Shown here: piece after piece, positions 1-7,812 of the stretch | Position numbering within the stretch: the stretch's first letter is position 1 | Layout: the number at the start of each line of letters is the position of its first letter | Translations under genes and position numbers: made by a program | Notes under the pieces: generated by a model | What the model saw: only the letters and a program-made list of their open reading frames with translations | Told to the model about the DNA's origin: nothing | Databases searched by the model: none | Source: Cetobacterium sp050033475 | GTDB taxonomy: Bacteria; Fusobacteriota; Fusobacteriia; Fusobacteriales; Fusobacteriaceae | NCBI RefSeq assembly: GCF_050033475.1 | Contig: NZ_CP188323.1 | Location: forward strand, 1-64,000 | DNA: 64,000 nt | Reading direction: 5' to 3'

Positions 1-1
1 C

Positions 2-49
2 TTTGAATACTACATTGCAAATGCCACAGAAACCCCTCCTAGTGCATAG
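2..49 (+). CDS. C-terminal end of an unidentified protein (partial)
   Basis: An open frame runs in from the window edge and ends at TAG 47-49 with the C-terminal residues FEYYIANATETPPSA. A good hairpin terminator for this strand follows 55 bases later, which supports a real gene end. Fifteen residues are too few to assign a family. Seen: frame and stop. Inferred: that it is coding. Confidence 0.4.
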   Translation, partial: FEYYIANATETPPSA

Positions 50-70
50 GAAAATAGTTTAAAAATAAGA

Positions 71-100
71 AATTCCCTGGAATTAAACCTCCAGGGAATT
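71..100 (-). terminator. Hairpin, likely terminator of the ABC-2 exporter operon
   Basis: AATTCCCTGGA (71-81) pairs with TCCAGGGAATT (90-100). Read on the minus strand it is followed by a T-rich stretch at 61-70, so it most likely ends the exporter transcript coming from 973. Confidence 0.55.
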
Positions 101-103
101 TCA

Positions 104-140
104 GGCTGATAACAAATGGAGCTTGTTATCAGCCTTTTTT
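104..140 (+). terminator. Rho-independent terminator
   Basis: A 12-bp stem GGCTGATAACAA / TTGTTATCAGCC is followed by a run of T at 135-140. It ends the plus-strand gene whose last codons are at 2-49. Confidence 0.8.
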
Positions 141-202
141 ATTATTATTTCTAAAAAATATTTCTCCAAAGATAGGAGTTCCTTTATATCTAGAATAAAC
201 TT

Positions 203-973
203 TTAAAATTTTGAATTAATGCCTTCTACAAAAGCTTTCTTTATGGAATATTTAAAAATTATTAACCCAATAAAGAAATAAAACAAACAAAGAAAAATAA
301 AACAAATTATATAATAAATTTGTAGCTGTTTATTCATTAAAACAATCACAGATAAATTTATAGAATGTGATAATGGAATTAATTTAGCTAAAATAGCTAC
401 CCAATTAGGTAATGAATCTAATGGAATTATGGCACCAGATGTAAAAAGTAAAATATACTGAATAATTGAACTAAATGAAGCTGTTTTGCTATAAACAAGA
501 GTTGCAGAAGCTAAGATATATGCAATACCAATAAAACTAATTAAAGTAAAAAAATAAATTAATAACAATAAGAAAAAATTAAAATTAAAATTAATTTTTA
601 TTGAAAAAATAAATATTGATAAACAATATACAATCATAACTATTATCAAACTAATAAAATTCCAACAAAATGTTCTAATCATTAAAATTTTTTCAATTGA
701 AATTGGTTTTAACAGTAATTGCTCAAAAGTTCCAACTTGTTTTTCCTCTGAAATACTCACAGACATCTGAGAAATTGAATTAGAAGAAAAAAACCAGTAA
801 GTAAATCCAATAACTAAAATAAGAATTTCATTACTATCTTTAGTAACATCTATTTTTGAAAAAAAGATTAAAAAAAATAATAATGTTAAAATAAATCCTC
901 CAACATAATCAGGATAATAATTTTTCATTTCAAGCATATATTTTAAAATTTCCGCTTTTATTATTCTAGTCAT
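203..973 (-). CDS. ABC-2 type exporter permease
   Basis: 256 aa integral membrane subunit, about six hydrophobic helices (near residues 27-40, 47-66, 100-125, 134-158, 166-187 and 220-240), with the ABC-2 permease layout: short N-terminal amphipathic stretch, then a first helix after a charged segment. It would form the channel of an exporter with the ATPase just upstream, whose stop codon it overlaps by 8 bases, so the two are translationally coupled. Substrate cannot be told; such pairs move drugs, peptides or glycans. A minus-strand terminator follows at 71-100. Family assignment is firm, substrate unknown. Confidence 0.85.
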   Translation of the reverse strand: MTRIIKAEILKYMLEMKNYYPDYVGGFILTLLFFLIFFSKIDVTKDSNEILILVIGFTYWFFSSNSISQMSVSISEEKQVGTFEQLLLKPISIEKILMIRTFCWNFISLIIVMIVYCLSIFIFSIKINFNFNFFLLLLIYFFTLISFIGIAYILASATLVYSKTASFSSIIQYILLFTSGAIIPLDSLPNWVAILAKLIPLSHSINLSVIVLMNKQLQIYYIICFIFLCLFYFFIGLIIFKYSIKKAFVEGINSKF

Positions 974-1814
974 TATTTTTCTCCTTATATATTTCTAAAA
1001 AAATATCCTCTAAATTCTTACTTCTTTTAACAATAGAAATAATTTCCTCTCCATTTTCTATTAAAAATAAAATTAAAGATTGAATATATTGTCCATCTAA
1101 AATATTTAAGGTCTTCCTATTTTTTAAACTAATCTGAATAAGAGATTCATCGAAAGAAATATTTTTTTTATCTTCTTCTAATAATCTTCCATTTTTTAAA
1201 AAATAAATTTTATCTGCTATTTTATCTACTATATCTAATTGATGAGTTGTTAAAATAATTGTAGTTCCTTTATTTTTAATTTTTATTAAGCATTCAATTA
1301 ACTTATTTTTAGTTATAACATCTAATCCCAATGTAGGTTCATCTAAAAATAAAATTTTTGGATTATTAAGTAATGAAATAACTACAGCAACTTTTTGTTT
1401 CATTCCTCTTGAAAAAGTAGATATTTTTTTATCTGCTACGGAATATAAATCAAATAAAATTAATAATTCTTTCCCTCTTTCTTTAATATTTTCATCTGAA
1501 ACTCCTAATAATCTACCAAAATAATATAAATTTTCCCATGGAGTTAAATACCAATATATATTTCTATTCCCTTCAAGTACAACTCCAACTATACCTAAAT
1601 ATTTATTTTTTATTTTATTAATCTCAACCTCATTATATAAGACTTCCCCTGTTGTTGGAATCAATAATCCTAACATTATTTTTATTAATGTAGTTTTGCC
1701 AGCTCCATTATTTCCTAATATCGCAAGAGATGATCCTTCATTTATATTCATATTTATATTATTAATAATTTCTTTATTTTTATATTTCTTAGAGACATTA
1801 TTAACTGTTAGCAT
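966..1814 (-). CDS. ABC exporter ATP-binding protein
   Basis: About 282 aa from the chosen ATG at 1814. Walker A GNNGAGKT (residues 34-41), signature region STFSRGMKQK in place of the classical LSGGQ (usual in ABC-2 exporters of the CcmA type), Walker B ILFLDEPTLGLD and H-loop TTHQ are all present, so it should be an active nucleotide-binding subunit for the permease that follows. The frame stays open to an ATG at 1943, giving a 43-residue N-terminal extension; I prefer 1814 because AAGGGGA lies 5 to 11 bases upstream and the conserved domain begins there, whereas 1943 has no clear ribosome site. Confidence 0.85.
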   Translation of the reverse strand: MLTVNNVSKKYKNKEIINNINMNINEGSSLAILGNNGAGKTTLIKIMLGLLIPTTGEVLYNEVEINKIKNKYLGIVGVVLEGNRNIYWYLTPWENLYYFGRLLGVSDENIKERGKELLILFDLYSVADKKISTFSRGMKQKVAVVISLLNNPKILFLDEPTLGLDVITKNKLIECLIKIKNKGTTIILTTHQLDIVDKIADKIYFLKNGRLLEEDKKNISFDESLIQISLKNRKTLNILDGQYIQSLILFLIENGEEIISIVKRSKNLEDIFLEIYKEKNND

Positions 1815-2097
1815 ACTAATTTCCCCTTTCATATCAAATAATTCATATTCTATATCTAATGTATTATTAAATTTATTATCAAAACTATTAAAAATAATAC
1901 TAAACATAACAGGTGATACAATTTTATTTTTAAATCCCATCATAAAAAATCACTTCACTATTCTATACCTTATAAATTAAAAAAAAGCAAAATATGACTC
2001 CAACTCAATTTAAAAAAAATTTAATAAATAAAAAATAAGAGTTAGGAGAAATTTTTCTTGGCCCTTAAATAAAGTCAAAAAAATATATCCATTCTTA
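1815..2097. other. Leader of the ABC operon and adjoining intergenic DNA
   Basis: Between the preferred ATPase start (1814) and the promoter at 2098 there is no independent gene that I can support. The minus-strand frame is open from 1943 to 1815 and in phase with the ATPase; its peptide is not low-complexity but matches nothing I recognise. The rest (1981-2097) is AT-rich with no clear motif. Confidence 0.4.
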
Positions 2098-2126
2098 TTT
2101 ACAAAGGGCATTTTGTGGGGTATAAC
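2098..2126 (+). promoter_or_regulatory. Promoter upstream of the sigma-factor gene (repeat copy 1)
   Basis: TTTACA (2098-2103), 17-bp spacer, TATAAC (2121-2126). It sits in a 36-bp block (2096-2131) that recurs at 2972-3007 on the other side of the sigma gene, with 30 of 36 positions identical. A terminator lies about 100 bases downstream, so the product may be a short leader or small RNA. Confidence 0.55.
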
Positions 2127-2221
2127 TTATTGAATATGATTTTCTATAGCTAATAAATTATTTTTATAAAATAATTTATAGGTTTTAGTCCCCTAATATC
2201 ATTATCAAATATTTATTATTT

Positions 2222-2260
2222 AAAAAATTCCTTGAAAAAATTTCAGGGAATTTTTTATTT
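2222..2260 (+). terminator. Terminator/attenuator in front of the sigma gene
   Basis: AATTCCTTGAAA (2226-2237) pairs with TTTCAGGGAATT (2241-2252), followed by T run to 2256. It lies between the promoter at 2098 and the sigma-factor start at 2364. Confidence 0.65.
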
Positions 2261-2363
2261 TATATATTATGAATTAAAATTCAAAATTAATAAAAAATTA
2301 AAGGAAAATTTATTTTTGTTTTAAATATAATTAAAGAAATAACTTACTTGGGAGTGTTCTGCT

Positions 2364-2963
2364 ATGATTACTGAATTAATTGTCAAAAAGGCTCAAAATG
2401 GGGAAGAAGAAGCTTTTAATATCATCTTACATGAGATGACTCCATTAATTAAAATGTTATCGAAAAAATATTTTTTGAAAACTGGTGATAGGGATGACCT
2501 ATTTCAAGAGGGGGTTATGGGGTTAATTAAGGCTATTCATGCTTTTAGTCCTGATCACAACTGTTCATTTAAATGTTTTGCAATGATTTGTATTAGAAGA
2601 AATATTTATAGTACTATTTATTCAAGCAATTGTTACAAACAACAACTTCTAAACCAAGCTATGAATTCCGCCTATGTCACTGAGGAAGAGGATTTAGAAT
2701 ATCCAACAAGCAATAAATCAATAAATTATTACAATCCTGAAGATATTTATATAAATAAAGAAAAGTTAGCACTTTTAGAAGAATTTTTAATTCCAATTTT
2801 AAGTCCAATGGAAATATGTATTTTCCAATTGATAAAAAAAGGTTATGCTTATAAGGAAATTGCCTCTATGCTCTCTATTATACCTAAAGCATCGGACAAC
2901 TGCTTTCAAAGAATTAGAAGAAAAATTAAAATGTTTTTAAGTGACTACAATAGAACTTTTTAA
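2364..2963 (+). CDS. SigH-like RNA polymerase sigma factor
   Basis: 199 aa. Region 2 is recognisable near residues 40-80 (DDLFQEGVMGLIKAIHAFSP then a CFAMICIRRNIYS segment), and region 4 near 145-195 (LSPMEICIFQLIKKGYAYKEIA, then SDNCFQRIRRKI as recognition helix). The layout and length match the sigma-30/SigH group of the sigma-70 family found in Firmicutes and Fusobacteria, an alternative sigma factor without region 1.1. Ribosome site GGGAG lies 11 bases before ATG. It is monocistronic. A damaged paralogue of its C-terminal half lies at 21945-22265. Regulon unknown. The two flanking copies of the same promoter block suggest linked regulation. Confidence 0.85.
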   Translation: MITELIVKKAQNGEEEAFNIILHEMTPLIKMLSKKYFLKTGDRDDLFQEGVMGLIKAIHAFSPDHNCSFKCFAMICIRRNIYSTIYSSNCYKQQLLNQAMNSAYVTEEEDLEYPTSNKSINYYNPEDIYINKEKLALLEEFLIPILSPMEICIFQLIKKGYAYKEIASMLSIIPKASDNCFQRIRRKIKMFLSDYNRTF

Positions 2964-2973
2964 AATCTTTCTA

Positions 2974-3002
2974 TTTACAATTGAAATTTTATGAGGTATA
3001 AC
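2974..3002 (+). promoter_or_regulatory. Promoter downstream of the sigma gene (repeat copy 2)
   Basis: TTTACA (2974-2979), 17-bp spacer, TATAAC (2997-3002), within the second copy of the 36-bp block seen at 2096-2131. No ORF follows before the terminator at 3273-3306, so a transcript of about 300 nt would be non-coding unless it reads through to the gene at 3415. Confidence 0.5.
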
Positions 3003-3007
3003 TTATT

Positions 3008-3414
3008 ATAAAAATTTTATATATTTTTGCTATTATATGACCATGAGAAAATTAACAAAAGAATTGTTAAAACTAACAATTGAATTATCATTTTTGACAG
3101 AGGTTTTGTGATTTTAAACAGAGCTTTTGTTAAAATTCACACCATAATATAGTAAATTATTAAAAGATAAATAATAAATAAAAAAAGATTAAAATAAATA
3201 TGAAGCAATTTTTTAATTCTAAACTAAGCTCCTAATAAAACATTTTTTAATATAATCTCTATAAACTTAAAAAAATTCTCTAGAAAATTTCTAGGGGATT
3301 TTTTTTATGTGAATTTTTAAAGAATCCAGTACAATTTTTTAAGAATATGTGTAGTTTTTAAATAAAAATTGTTTAGACATTATATGATATAAAAAAAATG
3401 AGAGGAGCATATTA
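3008..3414. other. Gene-free stretch with stem-loops and a terminator
   Basis: No supported ORF. There is a loose stem (GTGATTTTAA near 3109 with TTAAAATTCAC near 3132) and a terminator at 3273-3306. A -10-like TATGAT near 3383 may start the DUF535 transcript. A small RNA from the promoter at 2974 is possible but unproven. Confidence 0.3.
3273..3306 (+). terminator. Rho-independent terminator
   Basis: ATTCTCTAGAAA pairs with TTTCTAGGGGAT (two G-T or mismatched positions), followed by eight or more T. It has no ORF directly upstream, consistent with a non-coding transcript or the tail of the sigma-factor mRNA. Confidence 0.55.
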
Positions 3415-4326
3415 GTGACAAATTCATTAAATTTATTTGCGGATATTTTAAAAAAAGGAGAAAACAAAGGACAATTAAATACAAAAAAGAAAAAAATAAA
3501 ATTCTTCTTAAGAACAATTTTAACTTTAAATTATTCTTTAAGACTTAATAGATTTATTTTAAATCATAAATATTTAAAATCTAAAGTTTATTCCTATCCT
3601 GTTTTGATAAGTAAAATACATAGACCCTATTTAAAAAAGAATTTTAAAACTTCAGAAAAATTAAATACTATTATAAATACTTATAAAACAATTGATAATA
3701 TTTTTGAAAATGATTTTCTAGAAAAATTATATCTCAATAATAGAATTACCTTAGCTGAAATTTTAGGAAAAGATAATACCAAATTTTTTATTTCCTTAGA
3801 ACTTTATCCTGTTTTTGATAAGGAGGGGGAAATAAATTTAAAACTTCTAGATGAAAATAATGTAGCTCTTTCTACAATTACATTTAGTTTTACAGAAAAT
3901 AAAAATTGTGATTCTTTAAATCTATTTATTGGAGGAATTCAAGGAGCTCCTAAGGATATTGATAAGGAATATATTAAAAAAGCAACTAAAAATCTTCATG
4001 GAATTTTTCCAAAAAAACTTTTAATTGAAGTTTTATATATTTTAGAGGATCATTTGAAAATTTCTATAAAAAAATTCAGTGTTAGCAATGAATCTCATAT
4101 TTATAAATCTCAAAGATATCTTCGTAAAAGAATAATACATTCAAGTTATGATGAATTTTTACAATCCTTAGATTCTAAAAAATTAAGTTCTGGAATATGG
4201 GAATTACCTGAAAAATTGAGCAAAAAAAGCTTAGAAGATATTCCTAGCAGTAAAAGAAGTCAACATTTGAAAAAAATGAATATATTAGAGCAGATTGAAA
4301 AATCAATTGGTAATCTAAATAACTAA
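3415..4326 (+). CDS. VirK/YbjX family protein (DUF535)
   Basis: 303 aa, starting with GTG and preceded by GAGAGGAGC. The C-terminal two thirds carry the DUF535 hallmarks: an IGGIQGAPKD segment (about residues 169-178), a KNLHGIFPKKLLIEVLYILE block, and the tail IPSSKRSQHLKKMNILEQIE. Known members (VirK of Shigella, YbjX of Escherichia and Salmonella) are cytoplasmic and affect envelope or virulence traits; the biochemical activity is not established. No signal peptide is seen. It is followed at once by a terminator and is monocistronic. Confidence 0.85.
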   Translation: MTNSLNLFADILKKGENKGQLNTKKKKIKFFLRTILTLNYSLRLNRFILNHKYLKSKVYSYPVLISKIHRPYLKKNFKTSEKLNTIINTYKTIDNIFENDFLEKLYLNNRITLAEILGKDNTKFFISLELYPVFDKEGEINLKLLDENNVALSTITFSFTENKNCDSLNLFIGGIQGAPKDIDKEYIKKATKNLHGIFPKKLLIEVLYILEDHLKISIKKFSVSNESHIYKSQRYLRKRIIHSSYDEFLQSLDSKKLSSGIWELPEKLSKKSLEDIPSSKRSQHLKKMNILEQIEKSIGNLNN

Positions 4327-4328
4327 AA

Positions 4329-4362
4329 AAAGGAGTTTCTAAATTAATAGAGACTCCTTTTT
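4329..4362 (+). terminator. Rho-independent terminator of the DUF535 gene
   Basis: GGAGTTTCT (4332-4340) pairs with AGAGACTCC (4349-4357) followed by TTTTT. Confidence 0.8.
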
Positions 4363-4588
4363 CTATCTTTAACTAAAAAAAATATTTTATATCATAAAAT
4401 CATGCATAGAATGTATTTTCTTGTGAATATTTTCATCTGTACTATAACAGTTTCTTTAACAAAAATTTGCTTATAAAATAAACTTTCAGTATAAAGATAA
4501 TACATATAGTTTTATAGGAGGTGATAATACTAACTGCAACTGATATACCAGGAATTATAGCACTTCAATAATTACTTCGGGAGGTTTT

Positions 4589-5923
4589 ATGAAGGAACAA
4601 GCTAGTTTTAAAGGGTTAATTCCCTTTGTTATTTTTATTCTAGTGTATTTAGGAACAGGATTATATTTTCAATTTAATGGTACTGCAATGGCTTTTTATC
4701 AATTACCTTCACCCATTGCAATAGTTTGTGGTATTATTTCAGCTTTTTTTCTCTTCAAAGAAAGTATAAACGAAAAATTCGAAACCCTCGTAAGAGGATG
4801 TGGAAATTCAGATATTATAATTATGTGCATTATTTATTTGCTAGCGGGGGCCTTTGCAGCAGTTACTAAAAAAATTGGGGGAGTTGAAGCAACTGCTAAT
4901 CTTGGACTTTCATATATTCCAATTGAATATATTACAGCGGGGATATTTTTAATAACAAGTTTTATTTCTACGGCTACTGGGACTTCTGTAGGCTCTGTTG
5001 TTGCAATTGCCCCTATAGCAATTGAATTGGCTGAAAAAACTCAGCTTTCTTTACCTATTCTTCTAGCAGCAGTAATGGGAGGAGCTATGTTTGGAGATGA
5101 TTTATCTTTAATTTCAGATACAACTATTTCTGCAACAAGAACTCAAGGCTGTCGAATGAAAGATAAATTTTTAGCAAATGTTGGCATTGCAATTCCTGCA
5201 GCTATATTAACGTTTATTTTATTTTGGATTTTTGGAAAACCTGAAACAATCATTGCTTCTCAAAGTTATAACTATGATATTTTAAAAATTATTCCATATA
5301 TTTTTGTTTTGGTAGTTTCTCTATTGGGAGTAAATGTTTTTGTAGTTTTGACCGGTGGAATTTTTCTTTCAGGTATAATTGGAATCTACTATAATATTTT
5401 TTCTCCCATTGAATTTGCTAGAGAAATTTATATAGGATTTAATAATATGAATGAAATCTTTTTACTTTCTCTTCTAACAGGAGGATTAGCAGCCTTAGTA
5501 ACTAAAGCTGGTGGAATTCAATGGATTTTAGAAAAAGTTGATAAATTTATTATAGGAAAAAAAAGTGCCCAGGTTGGAATTGGAGTTTTAGTTGCCCTTA
5601 CAGACTTTGCAGTAGCAAATAATACTGTAGCTATTATTATAAATGGTCCTGTGGCTAAAAAAATATCTCAGCAATATGGATTAGATAGAAGAAGAGTAGC
5701 TGGACTTTTAGGTATATGTTCCTGCATTGCTCAAGGAATTATTCCCTACGGGGCTCAAATGCTTATTTTAATTGGATTTACTAAGGGATTAGCTTCTCCC
5801 TTTGAAGTTCTTCCTTATCTTTGGTATCAACAACTTTTATTATTATTTACAATAATTTCTATTTATGTTCCTTATTATCAATATTTTTTCAAACATCATT
5901 TACCAATGGATGAAATGGCATAA
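4589..5923 (+). CDS. NhaC-family Na+/H+ antiporter
   Basis: 444 aa polytopic membrane protein with about eleven helices and the NhaC-type core: STATGTSVGSVVAIAPIAIE near residue 130 and GGAMFGDDLSLISDTTISA near 165, where the paired acidic residues lie. The family exchanges cytoplasmic Na+ (or in some members an amino or organic acid) for protons. Ribosome site GGGAGG is 6 bases before ATG. It lies directly upstream of aspT-aspD, separated by a terminator, so it may be co-regulated rather than co-transcribed. With them it suggests handling of protons and Na+ during aspartate decarboxylation; that link is inferred. Confidence 0.85.
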   Translation: MKEQASFKGLIPFVIFILVYLGTGLYFQFNGTAMAFYQLPSPIAIVCGIISAFFLFKESINEKFETLVRGCGNSDIIIMCIIYLLAGAFAAVTKKIGGVEATANLGLSYIPIEYITAGIFLITSFISTATGTSVGSVVAIAPIAIELAEKTQLSLPILLAAVMGGAMFGDDLSLISDTTISATRTQGCRMKDKFLANVGIAIPAAILTFILFWIFGKPETIIASQSYNYDILKIIPYIFVLVVSLLGVNVFVVLTGGIFLSGIIGIYYNIFSPIEFAREIYIGFNNMNEIFLLSLLTGGLAALVTKAGGIQWILEKVDKFIIGKKSAQVGIGVLVALTDFAVANNTVAIIINGPVAKKISQQYGLDRRRVAGLLGICSCIAQGIIPYGAQMLILIGFTKGLASPFEVLPYLWYQQLLLLFTIISIYVPYYQYFFKHHLPMDEMA

Positions 5924-5936
5924 AAAATTTATTACT

Positions 5937-5975
5937 AAACCAGACTACTAAAATAATTTAATAGTCTGGTTTTTA
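5937..5975 (+). terminator. Rho-independent terminator after nhaC-type gene
   Basis: AAACCAGACTA (5937-5947) pairs with TAGTCTGGTTT (5962-5972) and runs into T. It separates the antiporter from aspT. Confidence 0.85.
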
Positions 5976-6076
5976 TTAATTAAAATTAATTTAAAAATTA
6001 GGAGGATATGATTTTAATTTTTTGAATACTTTACTCGGGTTAAATCTAACCTCATATATTTTAAAGGAGGAATTAT

Positions 6077-7789
6077 ATGGATGTGCTAACAGACTATATT
6101 CGCTCGAATGTTTTAATTGCGATTTTTCTAGCAGTGGGAATTGGTTATGCCCTAGGAAAAATTAAAATTGGAAAATTCCAACTTGGTGGTATTGCTGGAA
6201 GTTTAATCGTCGCTGTTATTATTGGACAATTGGGATTTAATATTCCAGGAATCTTAAAAACAGCCTTCTTTGCACTGTTTATCTATGCCTGTGGTTATGA
6301 AGGTGGACCTAAATTTTTTGGAGCTCTAAATAATAAGGCTTCTTTAAAATTTGTTATTTCAGCCTTTTTTATGACTGTCATGGGTCTAATTTGTGTTCTA
6401 ATAGCTGCTCATTATTTTGATCTAGATAGAGGATTAGCAGCAGGATTAGCTGCTGGTGGATTAACTCAATCTGCAATTATTGGTACTGCAGGAAACTCTA
6501 TTGGTAATTTAGGTTTAAGCCAACAATTAACTAAACAGTTGGAAACCAATGTAGCTGTAGGGTATTCTGTTACATATATATTTGGTACTCTTGGCCCTGT
6601 GCTTATGGTGGGAACTATCCTTCCTTTAATTATGAAATGGGACCTTAGAAAATCTGCAATTGATCTTGAGAAATCTCAAGCAAAGGGAATAGTTTTAGGT
6701 GATAATCAAATTTTAGCTCTTGAAAAGGTTTCCTCTAGAATATTTGAAATTACCAGTAATTCCAAATATTTAGGAAAAACTGCCAAGGATTTAGAATTAG
6801 ATTTCAATGAAAAAATATTTCTTTTGGACGTTGCCAAGGATTTTGTGGTTCAAAAAATTGATAATTACGATAATTATGTTTTTCAAGAACATGATATAGT
6901 TGTAATTGGAGGAAAAACAAAACTTCTTCTTAAATTAAATCATGTTCTTGGAAGCGAAGTTTTTGATAGTACTGATCTATTTAAAACTACTGAATATAAA
7001 AAATCTATTATTTTCCAACATAAAAAATTTGCTGGAAAATCAATTGATGAAATTAAAACTCTTTTACCTCCAGGTGCAACTCTTGGTTTTGTTATTTCTC
7101 AAGTTTATAGATATGATGAAGAACTTCCTCTTATCCCTGGATTTGAATTTCAAGTTGGAGATGAAATTATTTTAAGTGGTAGAAAACAAAATATTGAAAA
7201 TTCCTTTAAAGTTTTAGGATATACTACTCCTAATAAAAACATTGTAAATTATATAACATTCTCTGTTGGAATGATTTTAGGAATAATTATTGGAGAAATT
7301 ACAATTCCTATTGATAGTATTCCAATTTCCCTAGGAACAGGTGGAGGATGTCTATTCTCTGGTCTTATATTTGGATGGCTAAAAAGCAAATATCCAAAAG
7401 TTGGAGGTATGGACACCGGAACAGTTTCTTTCCTTAAGGTTTTTGGATTAGTTATATTTGTTGTTATTGTTGGATTAAATGCTGGAAAAAGTGCAATTAT
7501 TACCATTGAAAACTATGGTATGACTTTATTCTGGCTAGGTGTATTTGTAACTATGGTTCCACAAATTATTACCTTTATTTTCAATTACTTTGTATTGAAA
7601 ATTAAAAATCCAGTTAATGCTGTGGCAATTATTGCAGGAGGAAGAAGTGCTAACCCTGCCTATGCGGAAGTTCTTAGAAAAACTCAAAATTCAACTCCAG
7701 TACTTCCATTCTCAGTTGGATATGCTGTAGCCAATGTTTTTCTAACCATGTGGGGTCCTGTTATAGTAGGAATTATTACTAAGAATTAA
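6077..7789 (+). CDS. aspT: Aspartate:alanine antiporter AspT
   Basis: 570 aa, the usual size for the AAE family. Two membrane halves (residues about 8-190 and 390-565) enclose a soluble central region with two TrkA_C/RCK_C-like domains (about 200-290 and 300-380). Conserved small-residue blocks AAGLAAGGLTQSAIIGTAGN and AIIAGGRSANPAY mark the two Asp-Al_Ex repeats. It exchanges external L-aspartate(-) for internal L-alanine, an electrogenic step. The decarboxylase gene follows 23 bases later, as in Tetragenococcus. Ribosome site AAAGGAGG. Confident from both sequence and context. Confidence 0.95.
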   Translation: MDVLTDYIRSNVLIAIFLAVGIGYALGKIKIGKFQLGGIAGSLIVAVIIGQLGFNIPGILKTAFFALFIYACGYEGGPKFFGALNNKASLKFVISAFFMTVMGLICVLIAAHYFDLDRGLAAGLAAGGLTQSAIIGTAGNSIGNLGLSQQLTKQLETNVAVGYSVTYIFGTLGPVLMVGTILPLIMKWDLRKSAIDLEKSQAKGIVLGDNQILALEKVSSRIFEITSNSKYLGKTAKDLELDFNEKIFLLDVAKDFVVQKIDNYDNYVFQEHDIVVIGGKTKLLLKLNHVLGSEVFDSTDLFKTTEYKKSIIFQHKKFAGKSIDEIKTLLPPGATLGFVISQVYRYDEELPLIPGFEFQVGDEIILSGRKQNIENSFKVLGYTTPNKNIVNYITFSVGMILGIIIGEITIPIDSIPISLGTGGGCLFSGLIFGWLKSKYPKVGGMDTGTVSFLKVFGLVIFVVIVGLNAGKSAIITIENYGMTLFWLGVFVTMVPQIITFIFNYFVLKIKNPVNAVAIIAGGRSANPAYAEVLRKTQNSTPVLPFSVGYAVANVFLTMWGPVIVGIITKN

Positions 7790-7812
7790 TATCATAGATA
7801 GGAGGTATTATT

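Noticed and set aside
4517..4572. Short frame GTG ATA ATA CTA ... CAA TAA after an AGGAGG upstream of the NhaC-type gene, as a leader peptide
   Set aside because: The GTG touches the ribosome site with no spacing, and there is no run of one codon type or stem-loop pair that would make an attenuator.
6001..6026. Five-codon frame MILIF before aspT as leader peptide
   Set aside because: Too short, spacing from GGAGG is only two or three bases, no attenuator structure follows.
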